Both the position numbers and the translations under genes were made by a program. 8,914 nt of DNA from Burkholderiaceae bacterium (GTDB lineage: Bacteria > Pseudomonadota > Gammaproteobacteria > Burkholderiales > Burkholderiaceae): positions 1 to 8,914 of the forward strand of contig JAKONL010000548.1 in assembly GCA_022701965.1 (NCBI GenBank), in the 5' to 3' direction. The notes under the pieces are model-generated. The model saw only the letters and a program-made list of their open reading frames with translations, searched no databases and was not told the DNA's origin. Shown piece by piece: positions 1 through 6,804 of this stretch. The first letter of the stretch is position 1; every line of letters begins with the position of its first letter.

Positions 1-33
1 GACCTGCACGCGTGGCTGATCGACAACGCCTGA
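1..33 (+). CDS. C-terminal end of an upstream gene (partial, unidentified)
   Basis: The first 33 bases read in frame as DLHAWLIDNA followed by a TGA stop, just ahead of the next plus-strand gene. Ten residues are too few to name a family. In Burkholderiales the gene before the S49 peptidase is often a Rieske 2Fe-2S protein or a HAD-type phosphatase; this is an inference from gene order, not something visible here. It probably shares the direction and perhaps the transcript of the S49 gene, which begins 55 bases later. Confidence 0.5.
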   Translation, partial: DLHAWLIDNA

Positions 34-88
34 GCGCCGTCGCGAAGTCCGCTGGCATACTGGCCGCGGCCCCCACAGGACCCCATCC

Positions 89-1114
89 ATGACCGACCCG
101 ACCCGCACGGAACCCCAGGGATTCGAACCCTTCGAGCGTCCCGCAACCCGACCCGAATCCATGTCCAAGACCGACCCCACCTCGCAATCCGGCTGGGAGC
201 GCGCGACGCTCGAGAAGCTGGCCTTCGCGTCCCTGCGCGAGCAGAAGGCCACCCGCCGCTGGAAGACCTTCGTGCGGCTGGGCTGGCTCGCCTTCTTCAT
301 CTTCCTGGTGTGGCTGGGCATGTCGCGCGCCAACACGGCGTCGACCACGACAAGCCCACATACCGCCGTGGTCGAGATCAAGGGCGAGATCGCCAACGGC
401 GCCGACGCCAGCGCCGAGTTCGTCGTCGCGGCCATGAAAACGGCGTTCGAGGATACGGGCGCCAAGGGGGTGATCCTGCTGATCAACTCGCCCGGCGGCA
501 GTCCGGTGCAGGCCGGCATCATCTACGACGAGATCCGGCGGTTGCGGGCCAAGCACGACAAGCCCGTCTATGCCGTGGTCGAGGAAACCTGCGCGTCGGC
601 GGCCTACTACATCGCCTCGGCCACCGACAGCATCTACGTCGACAAGGCCAGCATCGTCGGCAGCATCGGCGTGCTGATGGACGGCTTCGGCTTCACCGGC
701 ACGATGGAGAAGCTCGGCGTGGAGCGGCGGCTCATCATCTCGGGCGAGAACAAGGGATTCCTCGATCCCTTCAGCCCCATGAACGACGCCCAGCGCGCCC
801 ATGCGCAACAGATGATCGACCAGATCCACGCGCAGTTCATCGACGTGGTGAAGAAGGGCCGCGGCGATCGCCTGAAGCTCGATACGCCCGGCCTCTTCAG
901 CGGCCTCTTCTGGAGCGGCCAGCAGGCGGTGGGCTACGGTCTCGCCGACCAGCTGGGCAACGTCGACTTCGTGGCGCGCGAGGTCGTCAAGGCCGAGGAG
1001 GTCATCGACTACACCCGCCGCGACAACGTGGCCGAGAAGCTGGCGAAGAAATTCGGCGCCGCGATGGGCGACGCGTCGGTCCGGGCGATGCGCGCGGTGC
1101 CGGCGATCCGCTGA
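89..1114 (+). CDS. S49 family (SppA-like) inner-membrane serine peptidase
   Basis: This is a 341-residue, single-catalytic-domain S49 peptidase of the SppA/SohB type. Family members cut membrane-associated peptides such as leftover signal peptides. A basic N-terminal region is followed by one membrane segment at about residues 63-78 (rich in W, L and F), so the catalytic domain should lie in the periplasm. Family landmarks are NSPGG at 133-137, the nucleophile motif CASAAYYIAS with candidate Ser170, VGSIGV at 190-195, and Lys222 in ENKGFLDPFSP as the likely general base of the Ser/Lys dyad. Ser170 and Lys222 are assigned by family pattern. ATG 89 is chosen because AGGA (77-80) lies 8 bases upstream; an in-frame ATG at 161 has no Shine-Dalgarno sequence and would merely drop 24 hydrophilic residues. 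The gene converges on the MFS gene with a 25-base gap. SppA itself (sppA) is the closest named relative, but exact orthology is not claimed. Confidence 0.93.
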   Translation: MTDPTRTEPQGFEPFERPATRPESMSKTDPTSQSGWERATLEKLAFASLREQKATRRWKTFVRLGWLAFFIFLVWLGMSRANTASTTTSPHTAVVEIKGEIANGADASAEFVVAAMKTAFEDTGAKGVILLINSPGGSPVQAGIIYDEIRRLRAKHDKPVYAVVEETCASAAYYIASATDSIYVDKASIVGSIGVLMDGFGFTGTMEKLGVERRLIISGENKGFLDPFSPMNDAQRAHAQQMIDQIHAQFIDVVKKGRGDRLKLDTPGLFSGLFWSGQQAVGYGLADQLGNVDFVAREVVKAEEVIDYTRRDNVAEKLAKKFGAAMGDASVRAMRAVPAIR

Positions 1115-1139
1115 CGGCAACGGGCGGCAGGCATCGGCG

Positions 1140-2321
1140 TCAGGCCGGGTTCGCGGGTCGGGGATCGGCCTGTCCCGCGGCGGCCGCAAGCGCCAGCGCG
1201 AAGGCGACGACCACGCAGAGCGCCGTCGTCAGCGAACTCACCCGGGCGAGAAAGCCGATCATCGGCGGTCCCGCCATGAAGCCGAGATACGCTGCCGCCG
1301 AGACCGAGGCGATGCCGCGCGCCGGTTCGATGCCCGGCACCTGCGCCGAGGCGGCGAACAGGATCGGCACCACGTTGGCGAATCCGACACCCACGCCGGC
1401 GAATCCGGCGAGCGCGATCCACGGCGTCGACGTGAACAGCACCAGCGCCATCGCGGCGGCGGCCAGCAGCGCGCTGCCGCGGACCAGGGTCGACGGTCTG
1501 AAGCGCGCGCGCAGCGCGTCGCCGCCGAAGCGCGTGGCGGCCATCGCCGCCGAGAAGCTGCCGTAGGCCAGCGCCGCCTGCTGCTGCGGGCTGCCGAGTT
1601 CCTGCTGCAGGTAGAGAACGCTCCAGTCGTAGATCGCGCCTTCGGCGATCAGTCCCAGCGCCGCGAGCACGCCGAGTACCGCGAGCGCCCCACGCGGCAG
1701 GCGGAAGCCATCGTTCCTGTCGGGCGAGGAGGTCGCGGTGACCGAACCCGGCAGCATGTGCGCCGCGGCGAACGCGATCGCCAGCGCCAGGATCGCGGCG
1801 ACGAGCAGCAGGTGCCGCTGCGGCGAGAGTCCCGCGGCGAGCGCGGCCCCGCCGGTGAGCGCCCCGGCCATGCCGCCCAGGCTGAACATGCCGTGCATGC
1901 CGCTCATGAGGGGCCGGCCGCTGCGGCTCTCCAGTGCGGCCGCCTCGGTGTTGATCGCGACGTCGAACACGCTGGTGACGACGCCGAAAAGCGCCAGCAG
2001 CACGAGCAGCGCCGCGTACCCCGGCATGGCGATCAGCCCGGCCAGGAGAAGCGCGTAGACGATGCCGCACACCCGGGTCACGGCGCGCGCGCCGTGGCGA
2101 CCGATCAGCCCGCCGGCCCTGGAAACGCCCAGCAGCGCGCCGAGGCCGGCCGCGAGCATCGCGAAGCCGAGCTGCGCTTCGTCGACGCCGTAGTGCGCCT
2201 TCACGGTCGGGATGTGCACGCCCCAGGTCGCGAAGATGAAGCCCGAGGAGAAGAACTGCGCCCGCGTGGCCCAGCGCATGCCGGCGGTGACAGCCGTGTC
2301 GAAAGGGGCTCCCACGTTCAT
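1140..2321 (-). CDS. MFS transporter, YbjJ-like
   Basis: The 393-residue protein has about twelve hydrophobic segments, roughly at 22-40, 51-70, 81-99, 101-121, 139-164, 170-190, 211-229, 245-262, 281-297, 300-318, 335-357 and 361-382. A charged loop near 193-210 separates the two six-helix halves, as in the major facilitator superfamily. The stretches INTEAAALE (123-131) and SGMHGMFSLGGMAGAL (140-155) resemble the matching region of E. coli YbjJ, an inner-membrane MFS protein of uncertain substrate. No substrate can be read from the sequence. The ATG at 2321-2319 overlaps the TGA of the methyltransferase gene (ATGA, 4 bases), which supports this start and suggests translational coupling. It is probably the last gene of the maf-methyltransferase-MFS transcript. 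A member of another small MFS family of sugar or drug exporters remains possible. Confidence 0.9.
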   Translation of the reverse strand: MNVGAPFDTAVTAGMRWATRAQFFSSGFIFATWGVHIPTVKAHYGVDEAQLGFAMLAAGLGALLGVSRAGGLIGRHGARAVTRVCGIVYALLLAGLIAMPGYAALLVLLALFGVVTSVFDVAINTEAAALESRSGRPLMSGMHGMFSLGGMAGALTGGAALAAGLSPQRHLLLVAAILALAIAFAAAHMLPGSVTATSSPDRNDGFRLPRGALAVLGVLAALGLIAEGAIYDWSVLYLQQELGSPQQQAALAYGSFSAAMAATRFGGDALRARFRPSTLVRGSALLAAAAMALVLFTSTPWIALAGFAGVGVGFANVVPILFAASAQVPGIEPARGIASVSAAAYLGFMAGPPMIGFLARVSSLTTALCVVVAFALALAAAAGQADPRPANPA

Positions 2322-3082
2322 CGTCCGATCGCGAAAACCGCCGGCAGCCGCTCTTCGGCCGAATACGGCGCTGCGCGCCAGGCCTTGACGCTGTCGCTGC
2401 GGATGCTGGCGCCGGCGAGCGTCAGGCCGCGCGCGACCGCGAGCCGCGTGTGGTGCTGAAGCGTCTGCGTGAGCGCCTGCAGCAAGGCGGCGTTGCGATA
2501 GGGCGTTTCGATGAACAGCTGCGTCTGGCCCGTGCGAAGGGCCAGCGCCTCGAGTTCGCGGATGCGCTGGGTGCGCGCGTCCGGATCGGTCGGCAGATAG
2601 CCGACGAACGCGAAGTTCTGGCCGTTCAGGCCGCTCGCGGCCAGCGCCAGCAACAGCGAGACCGGGCCGGTCAGCGGCACGACCTCGATGCCCAGCGCAT
2701 GCGCGGCGCGCACCACCGACGATCCGGGATCGGCGACGGCGGGCATCCCGGCCTCGCTCAGCAGGCCGATGTCGTGACCGGCCAGCGCCGGCGCGAGCAT
2801 CGGCTTCGCGTCGAATCCGCCGGCATGGTCGCCCTTCTTGTGGACCTCGCGTGGCAGTTCGTCGATCCGCTGGGACTGCAGCGGCGCGGCCAGGGGGGCT
2901 ACGGCGTCGATGCGTTTGAGGTAGGCGCGTGCGGATTTCGCGTTCTCGCAGATCCAGTGCGTGATGCCGGCGGCGGCCTGCAGCGTGCCCAGGGGCAGCG
3001 CGTCCTGCAGCGGCGCCTGCGTGTCGCAGCCGAAATCGAGCGGTGCGGGAACCAGGTGGAGCTTGCCCTTGGCGACCGTCAC
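2318..3082 (-). CDS. RsmI-like SAM-dependent methyltransferase (tetrapyrrole methylase fold)
   Basis: The 254-residue protein has the order of motifs seen in the RsmI/tetrapyrrole-methylase superfamily. These are an N-terminal strand KLHLVPAPL (7-15), the SAM-site motif LLSEAGMPAVADPGSSVV (107-124), LTGPVSLLLALAASGL (137-152), FVGYLP (159-164) and IETPYRN (191-197), which corresponds to the YESPHR region of RsmI. RsmI 2'-O-methylates C1402 of 16S rRNA. This protein is shorter and its N-terminus differs from the usual RsmI VATPIGNL pattern, so it is more likely an RsmI paralogue of unassigned substrate than RsmI itself. The start is GTG at 3082-3080, overlapping the TGA of yceF (GTGA, 4 bases); only a weak purine run lies upstream, so translation probably depends on coupling. 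It is followed by an ATGA overlap with the MFS gene. Confidence 0.88.
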   Translation of the reverse strand: MTVAKGKLHLVPAPLDFGCDTQAPLQDALPLGTLQAAAGITHWICENAKSARAYLKRIDAVAPLAAPLQSQRIDELPREVHKKGDHAGGFDAKPMLAPALAGHDIGLLSEAGMPAVADPGSSVVRAAHALGIEVVPLTGPVSLLLALAASGLNGQNFAFVGYLPTDPDARTQRIRELEALALRTGQTQLFIETPYRNAALLQALTQTLQHHTRLAVARGLTLAGASIRSDSVKAWRAAPYSAEERLPAVFAIGR

Positions 3083-3660
3083 AGCAGTTCGATCCCCGCT
3101 GCGCGCAGCATCCGGCAGGTGCGGATCAGCGGCAGGCCGACCAGTGCCGTGGGGTCGTCGCTGTCGATGGTCTCGAGCAGGGCGATGCCCAGGCCCTCGC
3201 TCTTGGCGCTGCCCGCGCAGTCGTAAGGCGTCTCCGCACGCAGGTAGGCATCGATGGCCGCGTCGCTGAGCGCACGGAAGACGACCCGCACCGGAGCGAC
3301 ATCGTGCTGGACGAAGCCGCCGTCGGTGCAGACGACCGCCACCGCCGTCTGGAAGACCAGTGTCCGGCCGCGCATGCGCTGCAGCTGGGCCGTGGCACGC
3401 GCATGGTCGCCCGGCTTGCCCAGCGGTTCGCCGTCGAGGTCGGCCACCTGGTCCGAACCGATCACGACCGCTTCAGGAAAACGCGCGGCCACGGTGTGGG
3501 CCTTCGACAGCGCCAGTCGCCGGGCGAGCGCCTCGGGCGTCTCGCCGGGCAGCGGCGTTTCGTCGACCTCGGGCGAATGCACGTCGAAGGGCAGCCGCAG
3601 GCGTTGAAGCAGTTCGCGGCGATAGCGCGATGTCGAGGCGAGGATCAGGGGGCGTTGCAT
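3079..3660 (-). CDS. yceF: Maf/YceF family nucleotide pyrophosphatase (probable m7GTP pyrophosphatase)
   Basis: The 193-residue product matches the Maf family end to end: LILASTSRYRRELL (5-18) as the phosphate-binding N-terminus, PEVDE (30-34), the signature GSDQV with catalytic-type Asp70, GKPG (81-84), and CAGSAKSEGLGI (147-158). VGLPL near the C-terminus (174-178) is also typical. The variants resemble the YceF subgroup of E. coli, which hydrolyses 7-methyl-GTP to the monophosphate and pyrophosphate. The related subgroup YhdE acts on dTTP/UTP. The activity is inferred from this resemblance. The ATG at 3660-3658 lacks a clear Shine-Dalgarno sequence. The gene diverges from yceD across 38 bases, an arrangement also found in E. 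coli, and heads the minus-strand cluster. Confidence 0.93.
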   Translation of the reverse strand: MQRPLILASTSRYRRELLQRLRLPFDVHSPEVDETPLPGETPEALARRLALSKAHTVAARFPEAVVIGSDQVADLDGEPLGKPGDHARATAQLQRMRGRTLVFQTAVAVVCTDGGFVQHDVAPVRVVFRALSDAAIDAYLRAETPYDCAGSAKSEGLGIALLETIDSDDPTALVGLPLIRTCRMLRAAGIELL

Positions 3661-3698
3661 GGGCAGGGATTGTGCGCGAGCGGTTTAGACTGGCCCGG

Positions 3699-4268
3699 AT
3701 GAAACGAGAATCCGCCCCCATCCGCCTCGACGTGATCGACTTCGCCGAGACCGCTTCGTCGCGAGCCGGCGTCGAATCGACCGCGAACTATCCGCGCCTG
3801 GCGGCCGAACTGGCGCCGCAGCCTGCCGATGCCGGCGATGCCGGCGACGAGCCCGCGGTGGCGTGGCATGCCGACGGCGAGCGGCGTGCCGGAGGCGACG
3901 GCAGCCCCGCGCCCTGGCTCCATGTACGTGCCCGAGCCGACGTATCGCTCGTCTGCCAGCGCTGCCTGACGCCGGTCGCGTCGACCCTGGTCGTCGACCG
4001 CTGGTTCCGCTTCGCCGCCGACGAAGCCACTGCCGAAGCCGAGGACGAGGTTTCGGAGGAGGACGTGCTCGTGGTCGCGCGCGACTTCGACCTTCACGGG
4101 CTGATCGAGGACGAGCTGCTGATGGAGATACCGATCACGCCGCGCCACGACGTCTGCCCGGTCGAGGTCCGCCTTTCGGCCGTGGACGCGGCCTACGAGG
4201 AGGGCGACAACGTTCCGGTCAATCCGTTCGCCGTGCTGGGCAACCTGCGTCCGCGCAAAGCGGATTAG
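3699..4268 (+). CDS. yceD: YceD/DUF177 family protein (23S rRNA accumulation protein)
   Basis: This is a 189-residue acidic DUF177 protein. YceD homologues are linked to 23S rRNA accumulation or processing, and their gene almost always precedes rpmF, as here. Visible marks are the CQRC pair at 86-89, the ARDFDLHGLIEDELLMEIPI block (127-146), a later Cys at 153 (HDVCP), and the C-terminal NPFAVLGNL (175-183). Residues 36-70 form an Ala/Asp/Gly-rich linker, partly built from a 9-base tandem repeat. The frame is open far upstream, but earlier start codons would run antisense through yceF, so ATG 3699 is preferred; it matches the usual N-terminus (a short basic start followed by a D-V-I-D-F-A-type stretch). 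No Shine-Dalgarno sequence is evident. The stop lies 5 bases before the -35 element of the rpmF promoter. Confidence 0.92.
   Translation: MKRESAPIRLDVIDFAETASSRAGVESTANYPRLAAELAPQPADAGDAGDEPAVAWHADGERRAGGDGSPAPWLHVRARADVSLVCQRCLTPVASTLVVDRWFRFAADEATAEAEDEVSEEDVLVVARDFDLHGLIEDELLMEIPITPRHDVCPVEVRLSAVDAAYEEGDNVPVNPFAVLGNLRPRKAD
3828..3845 (+). repeat. Two tandem copies of a 9-base unit inside yceD
   Basis: GATGCCGGC occurs at 3828-3836 and again at 3837-3845, giving a repeated Asp-Ala-Gly in the protein. It falls in the low-complexity linker of YceD and probably reflects slippage in a tolerant region. No regulatory role is suggested. Confidence 0.7.
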
Positions 4269-4273
4269 CGCGA

Positions 4274-4303
4274 TTGGCGCCCCTGTGCGGGCCGCGCTAT
4301 AAT
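4274..4303 (+). promoter_or_regulatory. Sigma-70-type promoter for rpmF
   Basis: A perfect TATAAT lies at 4298-4303, a striking A/T island in GC-rich DNA. TTGGCG at 4274-4279 matches four of six -35 bases with an 18-base spacer. Transcription should start near 4309, giving an rpmF leader of about 100 bases. It sits immediately after the yceD stop, so rpmF can be transcribed more strongly than yceD, which suits an abundant ribosomal protein. Confidence 0.75.
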
Positions 4304-4409
4304 CGCAGGCTTCGCGCGCGCCGCCGTCGACGTCGCGGTCCTCACCGACCCGAGCCATCGATGCCGCCCCGCATGCCCGCAAACCCAACCGCACATTCCA
4401 GGAGCCATC

Positions 4410-4592
4410 ATGGCCGTCCAGCAAAACAAGAAGTCGCCTTCCAAGCGCGGCATGCACCGTTCGCACAACGCACTGGTCGTTCCCGGCATCGCCGTCGAAC
4501 CGACCACCGGCGAGATCCATCTGCGTCATCACATCAGCCCGACCGGTTTCTATCGCGGCCGCAAGGTTCTGAAGACCAAGTCCGAATCCTGA
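4410..4592 (+). CDS. rpmF: 50S ribosomal protein L32
   Basis: The 60-residue basic protein begins [19 protein letters not shown] and contains [16 protein letters not shown] (38-53), the conserved core of bL32, a small protein of the large ribosomal subunit. It has no cysteines, so it is the zinc-free form, as in E. coli. A strong Shine-Dalgarno sequence, AGGAG at 4400-4404, lies 5 bases before the ATG. Its place between yceD and plsX is the standard one in proteobacteria. A promoter stands upstream and a terminator-like hairpin directly downstream, so a short monocistronic rpmF RNA plus read-through into plsX is expected. Confidence 0.98.
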   Translation: MAVQQNKKSPSKRGMHRSHNALVVPGIAVEPTTGEIHLRHHISPTGFYRGRKVLKTKSES

Positions 4593-4610
4593 TCACCGCA
4601 CTCAAGGCTC

Positions 4611-4652
4611 AGGCCCGAAGCTACCTTTGCCGTAGCGTCGGGCCTTTGTTTT
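4611..4652 (+). terminator. Intrinsic terminator or attenuator between rpmF and plsX
   Basis: The arms AGGCCCGA (4611-4618) and TCGGGCCT (4638-4645) pair perfectly. After one A/G mismatch, GCTAC (4620-4624) pairs with GTAGC (4632-4636), leaving a 7-base loop at 4625-4631. The stem is followed by TTGTTTT (4646-4652). This is a textbook intrinsic terminator for plus-strand transcripts. The reverse strand has no T-run after the stem, so it acts in one direction. Because the fab genes downstream are essential and no promoter is evident between hairpin and plsX, it is more likely a partial terminator (attenuator) than a complete stop. Confidence 0.85.
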
Positions 4653-4653
4653 G

Positions 4654-5757
4654 ATGGATACGACCACTTCTTCTTCCTCCCCCGCTGCTCCTGCTTCCTC
4701 GGCGATCACGCTCGCCGTCGATTGCATGGGTGGCGATCACGGTCCCGGCGTCACGCTGGCGGCCTGCCGCGCGTTTCTCGCCCGGCACCCCGAGGCCTCG
4801 CTGTTGCTGGTCGGTCTGCCGGCGGCGCTCGGCGGTCTGGTGCATCCCCGGGCCCGCATCGTCGCGGCGACGGAAGTCGTCGGCATGGACGACTCGCTCG
4901 AGGTGGCATTGCGCAAGAAGAAGGATTCTTCGATGCGTGTCGCGATCCAGCAGGTCAAGGATGGTGCGGCCCAGGCGGCGGTCTCGGCCGGCAACACCGG
5001 CGCCCTGATGGCGATCGCCCGCTATCTCCTCAAGACGCTCGACGGCATCGATCGCCCCGCGATCGCGCCGCAGTTGCCCAATCGCAAGGGCGGCGCGACC
5101 ACGGTGCTCGATCTCGGCGCCAACGTCGATTGCGACGCGGAAGACCTGCTGCAGTTCGCCGTGCTCGGGTCGGCGCTCGTCTCGGCGCTGACCGGGAACG
5201 AGTCCCCCTCCGTCGGGCTGCTGAACGTCGGCGAGGAAGCCATCAAGGGCAGCGAGACCATCAAGAAGGCCAGCGTGCTGCTGCGGGCCGCGGCCAGTTC
5301 GCGCGACCTCAACTTCTACGGCAACGTCGAGGGCAACGACATCTTCAAGGGCACGACCGACATCGTCGTGTGCGACGGCTTCGTCGGCAACGTGACGCTC
5401 AAGGCGAGCGAAGGCGTGGCTTCGATGATCGTCGAGTTCCTCCGGATCGAATATTCGAGCGGACTGTTCAGCAAGTTCGCGGCGCTGGTTTCGTATCCGG
5501 TTCTCAAAGCGCTCAAGAAGCGTCTCGACCATCGGCGCTACAACGGCGCGGCCCTGCTCGGACTGCGCGGCCTGGTCTTCAAGAGTCACGGGTCGGCCGA
5601 CGAGGTCGCGTTCGGCTACGCCCTCGATCGCGCTTATGATGCCGCTCGCAACAACCTGCTCGACCGTGTTCGGGCCCGCATTGCCCGCGCCGCGCCGCTC
5701 CTCCAGCGTGCCGATGCGCCAGTGCCGGCTGCGACGGCACCGGCACTCCACGCTTGA
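4654..5757 (+). CDS. plsX: Phosphate acyltransferase PlsX
   Basis: PlsX makes acyl-phosphate from acyl-ACP at the membrane surface, feeding PlsY in phospholipid synthesis. The 367-residue product shows the N-terminal family motif [14 protein letters not shown] (20-33), followed by [10 protein letters not shown], ending at codon 118, and later [12 protein letters not shown] and the C-terminal [11 protein letters not shown] region. It carries about 17 extra Ser/Ala/Pro-rich residues before the usual start of the domain. An in-frame TAG at 4633-4635 limits the start to TTG 4651 or ATG 4654; ATG is preferred. There is no Shine-Dalgarno sequence, and the start lies 8 bases after the terminator stem, which is unusual. 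The stop codon shares one base with the fabH ATG (TGATG). Confidence 0.96.
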   Translation: MDTTTSSSSPAAPASSAITLAVDCMGGDHGPGVTLAACRAFLARHPEASLLLVGLPAALGGLVHPRARIVAATEVVGMDDSLEVALRKKKDSSMRVAIQQVKDGAAQAAVSAGNTGALMAIARYLLKTLDGIDRPAIAPQLPNRKGGATTVLDLGANVDCDAEDLLQFAVLGSALVSALTGNESPSVGLLNVGEEAIKGSETIKKASVLLRAAASSRDLNFYGNVEGNDIFKGTTDIVVCDGFVGNVTLKASEGVASMIVEFLRIEYSSGLFSKFAALVSYPVLKALKKRLDHRRYNGAALLGLRGLVFKSHGSADEVAFGYALDRAYDAARNNLLDRVRARIARAAPLLQRADAPVPAATAPALHA

Positions 5758-6734
5758 TGACCCCTTTCTCCCGCATCACCGGTACCGGCAGCTACCTCCC
5801 GCCGCGTCGAGTCTCCAACGACGACCTGGCCCGCGACTTGGCCGCGCGAGGCATCGAGACCTCCGATCAATGGATCGTCGAGCGTACCGGGATCCGGGCT
5901 CGCCACTTCGCCGAGCCGCACGTCACGAGCAGCGACCTCGCGCTGGAAGCGTGCAGGCACGCGCTGGAAGCCGCCGGCCGGTCGGCCTCCGATGTCGACC
6001 TGATCATCGTCGCCACGTCGACTCCCGACATGGTCTTTCCGTCGTCCGCGGCGATTCTCCAGAACAAGCTCGGCATCGCGGGCTGCCCCGCGTTCGACGT
6101 CCAGGCGGTCTGCAGCGGCTTCATCTATGCGCTCACGGTCGCCGATGCCATGATCCGCACGGGCACTGCGCGCTGTGCGCTCGTGGTCGGCGCCGAGGTT
6201 TTCTCCCGCATCCTCGACTTCGACGACCGCACTACCTGCGTGCTCTTCGGCGACGGAGCCGGTGCCGTGGTGCTCGAGGCGAGCGACGAGCCCGGCATCC
6301 TCGCGAGCGACCTGCATGCGGACGGAAAGTACGTGGGCATCCTGTGCGTGCCGGGCAGCGTCTCGGGCGGGCAGGTGTTCGGCACGCCGCTGCTGCGCAT
6401 GGACGGGCAGGCGGTCTTCAAGCTGGCCGTGCGCGTGCTCGAGGAAGCCGCGCTCGCGACGCTCGAGAAAGCGGGCAAGACCACCGCCGACATCGACTGG
6501 CTGATTCCCCACCAGGCCAATCTGCGGATCATGCAGGGCACGGCGCGCAAGCTGAAGCTGGCGCCGGAAAAGCTCGTCGTCACGGTGCACGATCACGGCA
6601 ACACCTCCGCGGCGTCGATCCCTCTGGCGCTGGACGTCGCCGTCCGTGCCGGACAGGTGAAGAAGGGCGATACGGTCATGCTCGAGGGTGTCGGCGGCGG
6701 TTTCACCTGGGGTGCGGTGCTGCTGACGCTGTGA
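5757..6734 (+). CDS. fabH: Beta-ketoacyl-ACP synthase III
   Basis: FabH condenses acetyl-CoA with malonyl-ACP to acetoacetyl-ACP, the first step of chain synthesis in the cytoplasm. The 325-residue thiolase-fold protein has the complete catalytic triad: Cys119 in QAVCSGF, His252 in LIPHQAN and Asn282 in GNTSAAS. Other marks are ERTGIRARH (42-50), FGDGAGA (164-170) and the C-terminal GGGFTWGA (313-320). ATG 5757 overlaps the plsX stop by one base. A TTG three bases earlier could also serve, but ATG gives the normal N-terminus. No Shine-Dalgarno sequence is seen, so translation is probably coupled to plsX. Confidence 0.97.
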   Translation: MTPFSRITGTGSYLPPRRVSNDDLARDLAARGIETSDQWIVERTGIRARHFAEPHVTSSDLALEACRHALEAAGRSASDVDLIIVATSTPDMVFPSSAAILQNKLGIAGCPAFDVQAVCSGFIYALTVADAMIRTGTARCALVVGAEVFSRILDFDDRTTCVLFGDGAGAVVLEASDEPGILASDLHADGKYVGILCVPGSVSGGQVFGTPLLRMDGQAVFKLAVRVLEEAALATLEKAGKTTADIDWLIPHQANLRIMQGTARKLKLAPEKLVVTVHDHGNTSAASIPLALDVAVRAGQVKKGDTVMLEGVGGGFTWGAVLLTL

Positions 6735-6804
6735 CGCCACGGCGCGCCGCGTCGGTGCGTGGAGCGGTCGAAATCAATACAGAAAAACAGTCGTAGAGAC
6801 ACTC

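Noticed and set aside
54..61. Extended -10-like TGGCATACT region before the S49 gene
   Set aside because: Four of six -10 bases match and no acceptable -35 lies at 16-18 bases; the S49 gene may simply be read from upstream.
1009..2070. Long minus-strand open frame of 353 codons overlapping the MFS and S49 genes
   Set aside because: It lies in another frame of the recognised MFS gene, is Arg/Gly/Ala-rich and matches no family. GC-rich DNA leaves such frames open by chance.
3360..3698. Upstream extension of the yceD frame
   Set aside because: It would run antisense through yceF and encode Arg/Ala-rich sequence absent from DUF177 proteins.
4361..4409. Possible upstream open frame in the rpmF leader
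   Set aside because: The ATG has no ribosome site and the frame runs out of register through rpmF into a chance long reading frame.
4621..5751. Minus-strand open frame of 376 codons opposite plsX
   Set aside because: It mirrors plsX codons, has no recognisable domain and no ribosome site; a shadow of the real gene.
5634..6740. Minus-strand open frame of 368 codons opposite fabH
   Set aside because: Same reason: it lies antisense to a clear fabH and is charged and repetitive in composition.
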